Positions 51,006-59,978 of a stretch of 64,000 bases of DNA are shown in pieces (position 1 is the stretch's first letter; each line of letters starts with the position of its first letter). The notes beneath the pieces were generated by a model that saw only the letters and a program-made list of their open reading frames with translations, was not told where the DNA came from and ran no database searches. This DNA comes from Flavimobilis sp052324925 (GTDB lineage Bacteria > Actinomycetota > Actinomycetes > Actinomycetales > Cellulomonadaceae): the NCBI GenBank assembly GCA_052324925.1, contig JBQPRE010000001.1; one strand, written 5' to 3'. The position numbers and the translations under genes were made by a program.

Positions 51006-51496
51006 CTCTGCAGCTCGAGGAAGCTCTGACCGATACGCACGGCGGTGCCGACCGGGAGGATCTGGGGCTCGGCGAGGCGTTCCGGGCCGATGAACGTGCC
51101 GTTCGTCGAACCGAGATCCTCGACGACCCAGTGGTCGCCCTGGGGGAAGATCCGTGCATGGCGCGAGGACGCGTAGTCGTCGTCGAGGACGAGGGTGCAT
51201 GCGGCCGCGCGGCCGATAAGGATGGCCGACTCCGTCAGCGGGATCGTCGTGCCGGCAAGATTGCCCTCGGTGACGACGAGGCGCGTCGGGCGGGCCTCCG
51301 TCTGCCGGGGCCGAGGCTCGGAGCTCTCGGCCGACCTGGCCGACGTCGTCGGGCGGCGTGTGCGGTGCTCCGTGGCCCGGGTCGAGACCCGCGTCCCGTA
51401 GATGTCGCGACGCAGCACGCTGATGGCGACGAGGACGAACAGCCACAGCGCGGCCAGGTAGCCCAGCCTGAGCAGGGTGATCGTCAGCTCGCTCAT
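51002..51496 (-). CDS. fhaB: FHA domain protein FhaB (FipA)
   Basis: 164 residues, ATG start. One N-terminal membrane span (LLRLGYLAALWLFVLVAISVL), an Arg/Ser-rich linker, then an FHA domain (~85-164) with ILIGRAA, SSRHARI and DLGSTNGTFI, the phosphothreonine-binding motifs. Anchors phosphoproteins at the membrane. Equivalent to Rv0019c; 10 bases after fhaA. Confidence 0.95.
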   Translation of the reverse strand: MSELTITLLRLGYLAALWLFVLVAISVLRRDIYGTRVSTRATEHRTRRPTTSARSAESSEPRPRQTEARPTRLVVTEGNLAGTTIPLTESAILIGRAAACTLVLDDDYASSRHARIFPQGDHWVVEDLGSTNGTFIGPERLAEPQILPVGTAVRIGQSFLELQR

Positions 51497-51506
51497 GAGT
51501 GTGTCG

Positions 51507-52217
51507 TCACCGGTCCTGGTTGTCGGCTGGGGAGGTCCCTGTCCAGAACATGATCCTGGTGCGGCCGATCGTGAGGGAGTTGCCGTCGAGCAGCGTGGCG
51601 GCGGGAACCTGATGGCCTTCGACGAACAGTCCGTTGGTCGAGCCGAGATCTGTTGCGACGACGCCGTCGGACGTGATGCGGATCTCGAGGTGCCGGCGGC
51701 TCACGCCGGGGTCGTCGACGACGATGTCTGCCTCGGAACCGCGCCCGATGACCGTGACCGGTCCGGTGAGGAGGTAGCGCTGGCCGTCGATGTCGACGAG
51801 CGGGTGGCGCGAGCTGGGACTCGCGGACGCAGGTGCGACCGCGCCACGCACGGTGCGTGACGTGAGATCGAAACGGCCCGCGGCGACGTCGTCGTGGACC
51901 TCGAACGTCACCGTCACGGGGCCGACGAACGCGTACCCCTGTGAGGAGGAGTGGTCCGTGACGTTGGCCGCGAGCTCGTCGGCGAGAGTCTCGGCACCCC
52001 ACTGCTCGATCCGGTCGAAGTCGTCGGGCGCGAGCGCGAACGTGAACTCGTTGGGGACGACCGTGCGATCACGGTCGACCGCGGCCGCCTTGTCATCGAC
52101 CTCGCGGCGCAACGCGCTCGCGAGCTCGACGGGCTTGAGCTCGGAACGGAATGCGCGGGAGAAGGCCGAGCTGACGACCTTCTCAACGCCCTTCTCAAAG
52201 CGGTCCAGGACGCCCAC
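51507..52217 (-). CDS. fhaA: FhaA-type protein (DUF3662 and FHA domains)
   Basis: 236 residues, GTG start. N-terminal DUF3662 (~1-110: VLDRFEKGVEKVV, VPNEFTFALAPDDFDRI) and C-terminal FHA (~145-225: VIGRGSEADIV, VSRRHLEI, DLGSTNGLFV). The linker is much shorter than in mycobacterial FhaA. FhaA binds the phosphorylated MviN-type pseudokinase and restrains wall synthesis in Mycobacterium; the separate pseudokinase at 14.8-17.0 kb is the likely partner here. First gene of the leftward operon; its promoter must lie in the 228-base gap to tRNA-Leu. Confidence 0.95.
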   Translation of the reverse strand: MGVLDRFEKGVEKVVSSAFSRAFRSELKPVELASALRREVDDKAAAVDRDRTVVPNEFTFALAPDDFDRIEQWGAETLADELAANVTDHSSSQGYAFVGPVTVTFEVHDDVAAGRFDLTSRTVRGAVAPASASPSSRHPLVDIDGQRYLLTGPVTVIGRGSEADIVVDDPGVSRRHLEIRITSDGVVATDLGSTNGLFVEGHQVPAATLLDGNSLTIGRTRIMFWTGTSPADNQDR

Positions 52218-52445
52218 GGCACCTCCATCCCTTCAGCAAAGTGGCGCGCTCGAGGCGCGCAGGCCACGTCGCCGAGCACGGCGAACGCTCCCTGATCGTA
52301 TCCGCGGACGGCGCGATGCGGGGCGCTAACACGTGGACGCGGTGTGCGGATCGCGTGCCTCGGCGTCGTGTGGCCGTGGCTCCTCCAGCGAATTCGTGCG
52401 CTGCTCCCCAGCCGTGCTAGCCTTTCGAGGCTCGCAAGAGCACAT

Positions 52446-52528
52446 GCGTGAGTGGCGGAATGGCAGACGCGCTGGCTTCAGGTGCCAGTGCCCGCAAGGG
52501 CGTGGGGGTTCAAGTCCCCCCTCACGCA
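52446..52528 (+). tRNA. tRNA-Leu (CAG anticodon)
   Basis: 83 bases with the long variable arm of class II tRNAs (TGCCCGCAAGGGCG). Acceptor GCGTGAG/CTCACGC, anticodon arm CTGGC-TTCAGGT-GCCAG with CAG at 52479-52481, T arm GGGGGTTCAAGTCCCCC. No encoded CCA. Confidence 0.97.
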
Positions 52529-52536
52529 CGCATCAC

Positions 52537-52569
52537 ACGAAGGCCCGGATCGACGATCCGGGCCTTCGT
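52537..52569 (+). terminator. Terminator after tRNA-Leu
   Basis: A 15-bp perfect stem (52537-52551, 52555-52569) with loop GAC, 8 bases behind the tRNA. Confidence 0.85.
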
Positions 52570-52926
52570 CGTGTTCGGAGGGCCGCGCCGGGTGAACAGC
52601 ATTCGAGCGGGAGGCCCCCTTATGGGATTGCTCTCGCCGCCGATGGGTTGAGAACAGCGAGGTCTCAGGGTCTGCGCAATGGCGCGTGGCACGCCCCGCT
52701 GTGGGAACGCTCCCAACATCCGTTGGGCGAAAACTGACCCACGAACCGAGACGATATGGCAGAGACGACCATTTTCTGATCCTTGTAAGTTGCTGCAAAA
52801 ACCGGCAGGCTCCAACCAGCCGGGTGCGGCAACCCTGGATTCGCCTCACCCAGCAACTCCCGCCAACCACATTGCTCACGTGGCCTCGTGGACCCCTCGA
52901 GCCCTCACCCTGACCGGATCAAGCCG
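52570..52926 (+). other. Gene-free, lower-GC upstream region of the pilus operon
   Basis: About 350 bases with no convincing gene; short open frames in several phases do not resemble proteins. It is visibly less GC-rich than its surroundings, especially 52765-52800 (CATTTTCTGATCCTTGTAAG, GCTGCAAAAACC). It must contain the promoter for the surface-protein genes, but no clear -35/-10 pair was identified. An ACCGGC...GCCGGGT imperfect inverted repeat lies at 52801-52825. Confidence 0.6.
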
Positions 52927-55900
52927 ATGCATCTTCGACCCGTCGCCGTCCTGTGCGCCCTCGCGTTCGCCGTGAGCGGGCTCGCGCTCGCAGGCGCGCC
53001 CGACGTGGCGGACGCGGCGGGCAACGGCGACACCGTGTTCATCGACGATGCGCTCCAGAGCTCGCCGCTCGGCGCCCAATGGACCGCAAGCGGCTACAAC
53101 TGGACGCCCGCGCCCCGCACGATCGCGCAGAACAACACGATGGTGCACTCGAACGACACGGCAGGCTGCAACGGCGCCGACTTCGTCTGCCTCGCCACCT
53201 ACGACGCAGCCCGCGACGGCTACTGGCTCACCATGACGAGCGACAACACTCGCGGAGGACTTGGCGAGACCGGCTTCGTCCTCCACAACGACGCGTTCTC
53301 GTCAGCCCGCGGCGTCATCATCGAGTACGACCAGCGTGTCTACCGCACCAACGATGGCAAGTCGGGCGGGCTGCAGCAGGGGGGCGGCGACGGCATCTCA
53401 CTCTTCCTCGTCGACGCGAACCCGCCAGACTACGACCGCGCGTTCGAAGTCGAGACCTCGACCTTGCTGCCTGGTGGCTACGGCGCGGCCCTTGGCTACT
53501 CGAGCGTCGCGAGCACCGGAGATGCCTGGTGTCCCGTCCAGCCCGGGCTCGCCGGCGCCTACCTCGGCATCGGCTTCGACGTCTACGGCAACTTCCAGAA
53601 GGCTGAATCTCAGCCCGGCTTCGTGACCAACCGGGCGACGCGCCCCCGGTCCGTCTCAGATGCGAACCCGACTGCCGTCGATGCTCGGCTACCCCAGTCA
53701 ATCGGTCTGCGCGGGTCCGGCGTCCGGTTCAAGAACGCGGCCTCATGCATCCAGACAGACCAGACCCAGCTCGAACGCGCCTACGGCATGCTCCGCGTTG
53801 CCGAGGTGAACAACCCCGGGTACGCGACGTTCTACTCAACGATCTGGGACGCCGGCTCGCAGGCGTCCGACTACGAGTATCAGTACAAGACGAGCGACGG
53901 CGTGTGGCACAACTGGTTCGACATGGAGCCCTCAACCCGTGGGGGCACGACGAGTGGCTATATGCAGGCCCGGGTCGCGCAGTCCGCGATGCCCGTGGTC
54001 TTTGCCATCCGGAAGAAGTCCGACCATGGTCGCTACAGCGAGACGCCCGGCTTACGGCAAGACGCAATCGTCAATGGTGCCACCGCGACGATTCTTTACA
54101 CGGGAGAGACCACCGGCGGCTACCGCTGGCTCGCCGGAACAGGCTCGCACGGCTCGACGACGACGGGCGCCTGGATCGACAACGTCAAGAATGACGCCCG
54201 TCAGTACCGCCGCGTCCGCGTCTCCCTCATGCCGCGAACGAGCGGGGCTCGCGAACTCGTCGTCTCATGGAGCAACAAGCTCTCCGTCGCCGACGACGTC
54301 TGCGTCGACCCCGTGACCAAGGAGCCCAACGGCCTCGTCGGCGCCGCGTGCGCTGCAGCCGGGGGCGAGTGGCGGCTCGGAACAACCCCGACCGTCACCG
54401 AGCAGTTCCGCTACAACCTCGCTGACAACTCCTACCAGGCGGGCATGCCGGCGCAGTTCAGGCTCGGCTTCGCCGCCTCGACCGGGTGGGCCGTCAACCA
54501 CCACCAGATCCGCAACCTCCGTGTCACGTCACCGACCGACCTCGCCGTGACGAAGTCAGTCGCGCGCGGCGCTGCCGAACCCACGACGACCTGGGTCGAC
54601 GACGTCACCGGACAAGCTGGCGACAGCGTCTCCTACCGTCTCTCCGCGACCAACGAAGGCACCTCGCCGCTCGACCCGGCCTTCCCCGCGACCCTCACCG
54701 ACCCGATGACCGCAGTGCCCTACGCCAACCCTGCGGCTGTCACCTGGACCGCCTCAGCGACCGGCGGCGCCCAGGTATGGGACGCCGCGACCTCGGCCTG
54801 GGTGACGACCCTCAGCGGGACCGGTCCCCTTACAGAAGCAGCAGCCCTCCGTTGGCACTCGCCCGACCGCACGACCGCGCCCACCGCAGCCGTCGTCGTC
54901 ACCGTGACCGGGACCATCTCGACGGCGGCAGCGGCCGGGAACTACCCGAACACCGCGAGGGTCACGGTCTCCGGAGCCGGAGGCCCGCAAGAAAGCAACC
55001 TCGCCAACAACGAGGACGCAGCCCTCCTCCGGCTTGTCGACGGCGACACGTGGCGCGTGAGCAAGTCCGCGCAGCCCGCAAGCGGCACCGTCGTCACCGC
55101 AGGCACCGAGATCACCTACACGGTCACCGCGGCGGCCGACGGCGCCCCAGGCCGCGGCGACGTGCGCGAGGTCGTCCTCACGGACGACCTCTCCGACGCC
55201 CTCGACGACGCAACCTTCGTCGCCGGATCCGCAACCCTCGCTGTCGGCACAGCCGATCCCCTCCCCGTGCCCGACCCCGCAGGGATGACCCTCACCACGG
55301 CCCCAGTCGATATTCCCCACGGGCAGACCGCAGTCCTCACCTATCGGGTCCGAGTCGCCGCCGACGTCGCGGCCGGCACGAGACTGCGCAACGTCGTCGT
55401 CGGCGACTCCACGACAGGCGACCCCGAGAGCTGCGCGCTCCCGGCTGACCCCGAGGACCCCGTCTGCGCGACCACCCACACGACGCCCGCGTGGACGCTC
55501 GCCAAAACGGTTGCCGACGCCTCGCAACCCGGAACCTCGCTGCCCGACGGGACCCTCGTCCAGCCCGGCACGACCCTCATCTACACCGTCACCGCCACCA
55601 ACGCCGCACCCGGAGCCGTCGAGGTGACGCTCAGCGACGATCTCGCCGACCTCCTCGACGACCCGGCCGGAGCGCGCGGCCCCAAGGCCACGTTCGTCCC
55701 GGGATCCGTCAACGTCGTCGTCGCTGGCACTCCGGGGGGAGGAACCCTGCCCGCCGGCCCCGACGCCAGTCACCGGCTGACCGTCGGACCGCTCGCCCTG
55801 CCCGCAGCCACGACGACCGGCGGGACGACGACCCCCACGACCGCCGTCCTCACGTACCGCGTCACCGTCGCCACAGACGCGTGGGCCACCACCCTGCGTA

Positions 55901-56478
55901 ACGCCGTCACCGGCGCCGGAACCGACCCCGTCGGTGGGAGCGACCTGCCGCCCCTCGAGTGCACACCCACCGACCCATGCGCGACCGAGCAGCTCACCCC
56001 CGCGCTCCTCCAGGTCGAGAAGCGCGGCGAGGACCTCTCAGGGACGGTCGTCCCCATGGACGGCTCGTCCTGGGCGCTCTACGCGGACCCCGAACTCACC
56101 ACCGTTGCCGCCGAGAGCCTCGACCCCGTCGCAGGCGCCACCGGGCTCGTCCGCACCCAGATCGCCCCCGGCACCTACTGGCTCGTCGAGACGAGGTCGC
56201 TCCCCGGATTCCAGCTGCTGCCCGCCCCGCTCGAGCTCACGGTCGCAGCCGACGGGACAGTGACCCTCGCAGCGGCCACGAGCCACGTGGCGGTGCGCGA
56301 CGACACTGCCGACGATCACGCCTGGACCGTCGTCGTGCAGGACATTCCCGCCCTCGCCCTGCCCGAGACCGGAGGGGTCCGCCCTCTCGGCCTCGTCGCC
56401 ATCGGCCTGCTCCTCACTCTCCTCGCGGGGGGCACCGCCCTCCGCGTGCGCCGGCGCTCCGCACCCAGGGGGTCGTGA
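52927..56478 (+). CDS. LPXTG-anchored surface adhesin / pilus tip-like protein
   Basis: 1183 residues from ATG 52927, which begins a standard signal peptide (HLRPVAVLCALAFAVSGLALAGA); a GTG at 52888 is in frame without a better ribosome site. Residues ~35-300 look like a legume-lectin-type beta-sandwich (GDGISLFLVD, AYLGIGFDVYGNF, PQSIGLRGSG). An adhesin middle region follows, then DUF11-type repeats (~540-1030, each with VTKS/LAKT...SVSYRLSATN-like starts and LTDD motifs). A Cna-B-like domain (~1040-1130, with YWLVETRSLPGFQLL) precedes LPETG (1145-1149), a membrane span and a basic tail. Covalently displayed on the wall or pilus tip. Ligand unknown. Confidence 0.9.
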   Translation: MHLRPVAVLCALAFAVSGLALAGAPDVADAAGNGDTVFIDDALQSSPLGAQWTASGYNWTPAPRTIAQNNTMVHSNDTAGCNGADFVCLATYDAARDGYWLTMTSDNTRGGLGETGFVLHNDAFSSARGVIIEYDQRVYRTNDGKSGGLQQGGGDGISLFLVDANPPDYDRAFEVETSTLLPGGYGAALGYSSVASTGDAWCPVQPGLAGAYLGIGFDVYGNFQKAESQPGFVTNRATRPRSVSDANPTAVDARLPQSIGLRGSGVRFKNAASCIQTDQTQLERAYGMLRVAEVNNPGYATFYSTIWDAGSQASDYEYQYKTSDGVWHNWFDMEPSTRGGTTSGYMQARVAQSAMPVVFAIRKKSDHGRYSETPGLRQDAIVNGATATILYTGETTGGYRWLAGTGSHGSTTTGAWIDNVKNDARQYRRVRVSLMPRTSGARELVVSWSNKLSVADDVCVDPVTKEPNGLVGAACAAAGGEWRLGTTPTVTEQFRYNLADNSYQAGMPAQFRLGFAASTGWAVNHHQIRNLRVTSPTDLAVTKSVARGAAEPTTTWVDDVTGQAGDSVSYRLSATNEGTSPLDPAFPATLTDPMTAVPYANPAAVTWTASATGGAQVWDAATSAWVTTLSGTGPLTEAAALRWHSPDRTTAPTAAVVVTVTGTISTAAAAGNYPNTARVTVSGAGGPQESNLANNEDAALLRLVDGDTWRVSKSAQPASGTVVTAGTEITYTVTAAADGAPGRGDVREVVLTDDLSDALDDATFVAGSATLAVGTADPLPVPDPAGMTLTTAPVDIPHGQTAVLTYRVRVAADVAAGTRLRNVVVGDSTTGDPESCALPADPEDPVCATTHTTPAWTLAKTVADASQPGTSLPDGTLVQPGTTLIYTVTATNAAPGAVEVTLSDDLADLLDDPAGARGPKATFVPGSVNVVVAGTPGGGTLPAGPDASHRLTVGPLALPAATTTGGTTTPTTAVLTYRVTVATDAWATTLRNAVTGAGTDPVGGSDLPPLECTPTDPCATEQLTPALLQVEKRGEDLSGTVVPMDGSSWALYADPELTTVAAESLDPVAGATGLVRTQIAPGTYWLVETRSLPGFQLLPAPLELTVAADGTVTLAAATSHVAVRDDTADDHAWTVVVQDIPALALPETGGVRPLGLVAIGLLLTLLAGGTALRVRRRSAPRGS

Positions 56479-56546
56479 CGCCACCTCACTGCACGACCAA
56501 TCACGTACACCACCTCTTCAGGGACCACTTCAAGGGAGAACCTCCT

Positions 56547-58076
56547 GTGACACGCACACCCACCTGGCGCCGCGCGGCGGCAGCCCTCGCCGTCGGCGCG
56601 CTCGCCGTCATGGGCGGCGCGAGCGTCGCGCACGCCGCACCCACCATTGACCCGGCCGCGACGGGGACGCTCTACGTCCACAAGCGCCTCAACCCGACCG
56701 GCACCCTCAGCCCCGCCGACGGGCTCGAGGATGCGGCTGCGCCCGGCACGCCGCTCGCCGACATCGCCTTCGACGTGCAGCGGGTCACCGCCGTCGACCT
56801 CACGGAAACCGCCGGGTGGGAGGAGGCACGCGCCCTCGCTGCGGACCCGTCCACCCTCACCGCGGGTGATCTTGGCCCAGTCGTCACGCAGGTGACCGTC
56901 GCCCCCGACGGCATCGCGACCTTTGCGGGCCTCCCTGTCGGCGCCTACCTCGTGACCGAACGGCTCACACCCGCGCAGGTCGCCTCCGGCCTCACGGCCG
57001 CCGCGCCCTTCGTCGTCACCATCCCCATGACGCACCCCACAGACCTCGACACGTGGGTCTACGACGTCCACGTCTACCCGAAGAACCTCCAGTCGTCGGT
57101 CACCAAGACCGTCGACGACGGCCCCGGGACGACGTACGCGGTCGGCGACCGCATCGGCTGGACCGTCACGGCTCCCGCGCCCGCGCAGACGACGACGACC
57201 TTCGTCTTCAAGGACGTCCTCTCCACGCACCTGGCGATCCCCGCCCCTGCGGCCGACAACATCTCCGTGAGCATCGGCGGAACGCCGCTCGCCGCAGCCG
57301 ACCTCACGGTCGAGTACGACGAAGCAACCGACAACACCCTCGTCGTGCGCCTCACGGCGTCCGGCCTCGCCACGCTCAACGCCGTCGCCGGCACGCCCGT
57401 CGACATCGAGCTCGCCTTCGAGACCACGGTCGTCTCCCTGCCCGCCGACGGCATGATCGAGAACGCTGCGGTGCTCTTCCCCAACGACGCGTTCCCCGAG
57501 ACCGGCCCCGGTATCGAGACTCCACCCGTCGAGTCGCGGTTCGGCGAGCTCAACATCCTCAAGCAGGAGTCCGGCTCGGCCACCGCGCTCGCCGGAGCCG
57601 AGTTCATGGTGTTTGCCAGTGAGGCCGACGCGCTCGCGTACGCGGCGGACCCCGGCGCGAACGCCGCGCTGCCCTTGCGTGCCCAGCAGAACGGCACGGG
57701 CGCGCTCGTCGACAGGTTCGTCACGGGAGTCGACGGCACCGTGTCAGTCACGGGACTGCGCGCCTCCAACTGGCAGGACGGTGCGCTCCTCACCGACCCC
57801 GCCGACTACCAGGGCTACTGGCTGCTCGAGACCAAGGCTCCCTCGGGATACGAGCTCGCGACCGCACCCATCGGTGCGATCAACGTGCTCTTCGACAGTG
57901 CCGCACCTGCGGTCCTGCCGTTCGGTGACGTCACCGTCCCCAACGTTCTCAAGCCCGAGCTCCCCCTCACAGGTGGTCAGATCGCCTCCGGCGTCTTCGG
58001 GCTCCTCGGTGCGCTCGTCCTCAGCGGCGGCGTCCTCCTCGTCATCCGCGCGCGCCGTCAGAGCGCCGGGGCCTGA
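56547..58076 (+). CDS. Sortase-assembled major pilin (SpaH/FimA-like)
   Basis: 509 residues from GTG 56547 with AAGGGAGA upstream and a signal peptide ending AHA. It has the pilin motif W-x3-V-x-VYPKN, where Lys179 would form the inter-subunit isopeptide bond. Isopeptide-forming beta domains follow (FVFKDVLSTHL; NILKQESGSATALAGAEF). The E-box is YWLLETKAPSGY with Glu428, and LPLTG (472-476), a span and a basic tail end the protein. This is the full set for a backbone pilin polymerised by a class C sortase, which is encoded next. Starts 68 bases after the adhesin. Confidence 0.94.
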   Translation: MTRTPTWRRAAAALAVGALAVMGGASVAHAAPTIDPAATGTLYVHKRLNPTGTLSPADGLEDAAAPGTPLADIAFDVQRVTAVDLTETAGWEEARALAADPSTLTAGDLGPVVTQVTVAPDGIATFAGLPVGAYLVTERLTPAQVASGLTAAAPFVVTIPMTHPTDLDTWVYDVHVYPKNLQSSVTKTVDDGPGTTYAVGDRIGWTVTAPAPAQTTTTFVFKDVLSTHLAIPAPAADNISVSIGGTPLAAADLTVEYDEATDNTLVVRLTASGLATLNAVAGTPVDIELAFETTVVSLPADGMIENAAVLFPNDAFPETGPGIETPPVESRFGELNILKQESGSATALAGAEFMVFASEADALAYAADPGANAALPLRAQQNGTGALVDRFVTGVDGTVSVTGLRASNWQDGALLTDPADYQGYWLLETKAPSGYELATAPIGAINVLFDSAAPAVLPFGDVTVPNVLKPELPLTGGQIASGVFGLLGALVLSGGVLLVIRARRQSAGA

Positions 58077-58086
58077 CCCTCACGCG

Positions 58087-58115
58087 CCGTGCGGCGGGTT
58101 CGTCCCGCCGCACGG
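58087..58115 (+). terminator. Hairpin between pilin and sortase genes (possible attenuator)
   Basis: CCGTGCGGCGGG-TTCGT-CCCGCCGCACGG is a 12-bp perfect GC stem in the 50-base gap. No T-run follows. It ends 11 bases before the sortase ATG, where a ribosome site would lie. Confidence 0.6.
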
Positions 58116-58126
58116 TACGCACCACC

Positions 58127-59044
58127 ATGAGCGCGACGACGACGGCACGCCATCGGCGGCCTATCGGCAGGCGACGACCCTGGACGCGGTCCGGGATCGT
58201 CGCCGTCGTCGTCGCGCTCGCGGGCGGAGCAATCCTCTCCTACCCGCTCGCCGCACCCTGGATCACCGACATCGTCCAGGCCGACCAGCTGGTCTCCTAC
58301 CGCCGCGGAGTCGACGCCCTCGACCCCCGCGAGGCCGCACAGATCCGCGACCTTGCGCACCGCTACAACGCCAACCTGCCCAACGGGCCTCTCCGTGACC
58401 CGTATGTGCTCAATGCGAGCGGCGAGGCTGTGAGTCTCGACGAGGGCCGCACGCGCTACGACTCCGAGCTGCGCGTGCCTGGCGTGAGCGATGACATCCC
58501 CATGTCACAGCTCGACATCCCCGCGATCGGCGTGACGCTCCCCGTCTACCACGGCACCTCCGAGGAGACGCTCACGCGCGGCGTCGGCCACTTCTACGGC
58601 TCGGGCCTGCCCGTCGGAGGCGAGGGAGTCCATGCCGTCCTCACAGCGCACTCCGGGTACGTCGACGCGACCCTCTTCGACGACCTCGACCAGCTCGTCG
58701 TCGGCGACACCTTCTCCGTCCTCACCCTGGGGGAGCTGCTTCACTACCAGGTCGACTCGATCGCGACCGTGCTGCCCGACCAGTCCGAGCTGCTCCGGCA
58801 GGTTCCCGGGGAGGACTACGTCACGCTCGTCACGTGCACGCCCCGCTACGTCAACACTCACCGGCTCCTCGTGCGAGGGGTCCGCACGGGCGGACCCGCC
58901 GCAGCTGAGGCCCCCGACGACATGACACGCCTCGTCACCGCGCCCTCAGCCGGGGTCCCGTGGTGGGCCCTCGTCACGGTCGGGCCAGCCGTGGGTACGT
59001 TCTTCCTCGTGCGTCCGCCCCGGGTTCGGCAGCGCGCAGGCTAG
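58127..59044 (+). CDS. srtC: Class C sortase
   Basis: 305 residues, ATG start without an obvious Shine-Dalgarno. A membrane transpeptidase that polymerises pilins by cleaving LPXTG. N-terminal span (GIVAVVVALAGGAILSYPLA), sortase barrel with His175 in LTAHSGY, Cys237 in TLVTCTPRY and Arg in NTHRLLVRG, then a C-terminal span. Two spans and the TCTP...NTHRLLVRG signature define class C. No second sortase is in the window, so wall anchoring probably uses one elsewhere. Confidence 0.95.
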   Translation: MSATTTARHRRPIGRRRPWTRSGIVAVVVALAGGAILSYPLAAPWITDIVQADQLVSYRRGVDALDPREAAQIRDLAHRYNANLPNGPLRDPYVLNASGEAVSLDEGRTRYDSELRVPGVSDDIPMSQLDIPAIGVTLPVYHGTSEETLTRGVGHFYGSGLPVGGEGVHAVLTAHSGYVDATLFDDLDQLVVGDTFSVLTLGELLHYQVDSIATVLPDQSELLRQVPGEDYVTLVTCTPRYVNTHRLLVRGVRTGGPAAAEAPDDMTRLVTAPSAGVPWWALVTVGPAVGTFFLVRPPRVRQRAG

Positions 59045-59168
59045 TCCGCTTGGCGTCCGCGCGACGCCCGTTTCTACGGTCTGGATCGTGAGAATCTCGG
59101 GCCTTGCGTCCCATGAGGACGGCTCGCGGCGTCCTTACGGTGGTGTCAGCAACCACAGGAGGAACCCG

Positions 59169-59978
59169 ATGGCTGACCTGCGCAACGAAGCGACAGGGGC
59201 GAACAGCGCCCCCGTGGCCCCGGACCGACGACCGCTCCCGGGGGCCGAGCCTCAGGCTCTCGCCGTCGGCCGAGTCACTGACCAGCGGATCCGCAAGGCA
59301 CCCACGATCCCCTCGTGGGCACTCAAGGTGGCCATGGCGATCACGGGCTCACTCTTCGTGATCTTCGTGTTCGTCCACATGGTCGGCAATCTCAAGGCGT
59401 TCATCAGCCCGGCGGACTACAACAGCTACGCGCTGTTCTTCCACACCGCGCTCTACCCGCTGCTGCCGGTCGACGCGATGCTCTGGATCATGCGGATCGT
59501 CCTCCTCGTGAGCCTCGTCATCCACGTCGCGGCGGCGGTGACGATCGCCGCCCGCGCCCGCGCCTCCCGCGGCAGCTTCCGGCGCAAGAAGCTCAACCTC
59601 CGCTCCTACGGCGCCCGCAGCATGCTCGTGAGCGGCTTCGTCATCCTCGGATTCCTCGTCTTCCACCTGCTCGACCTCACGGCCGGCAAGGTCGTCGCGT
59701 CCGACGACTACCGCCACGTCACGCCCGAGACGTCCTTCGCCTACGAGAACCTCATCGCCAGCATGGAGCGCCCCTGGTCCGCGGCGATCTACGCGATCAC
59801 GCTCCTCATCCTCACCGTGCACCTCGCCCACGGCATCTGGACGGTCGTCTCCGACCTCGGCGGCACAGGCAAGCGGCTGCGCAAGATCGCCATCGTCGTT
59901 GCTGGCGTCGTCGCCCTCGTCGTCCTCGTCGGAAACATCCTCCTGCCGATCGCCATCACGACTGGAGTGCTGTCATGA
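59169..59978 (+). CDS. sdhC: Succinate dehydrogenase/fumarate reductase cytochrome b subunit
   Basis: 269 residues from ATG 59169 behind CAGGAGGAA. A five-span diheme cytochrome b (b558 type) of the single-anchor class; no sdhD is present. Spans start near VAMAITGSLFVIFVFVHMVGNL and end VVALVVLVGNILLPIAI. His residues in HMVGN, VIHVAAA, FHLLDL and VHLAHG are candidate heme ligands. Couples quinone with the SdhAB head. Overlaps sdhA by 4 bases. Confidence 0.94.
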   Translation: MADLRNEATGANSAPVAPDRRPLPGAEPQALAVGRVTDQRIRKAPTIPSWALKVAMAITGSLFVIFVFVHMVGNLKAFISPADYNSYALFFHTALYPLLPVDAMLWIMRIVLLVSLVIHVAAAVTIAARARASRGSFRRKKLNLRSYGARSMLVSGFVILGFLVFHLLDLTAGKVVASDDYRHVTPETSFAYENLIASMERPWSAAIYAITLLILTVHLAHGIWTVVSDLGGTGKRLRKIAIVVAGVVALVVLVGNILLPIAITTGVLS

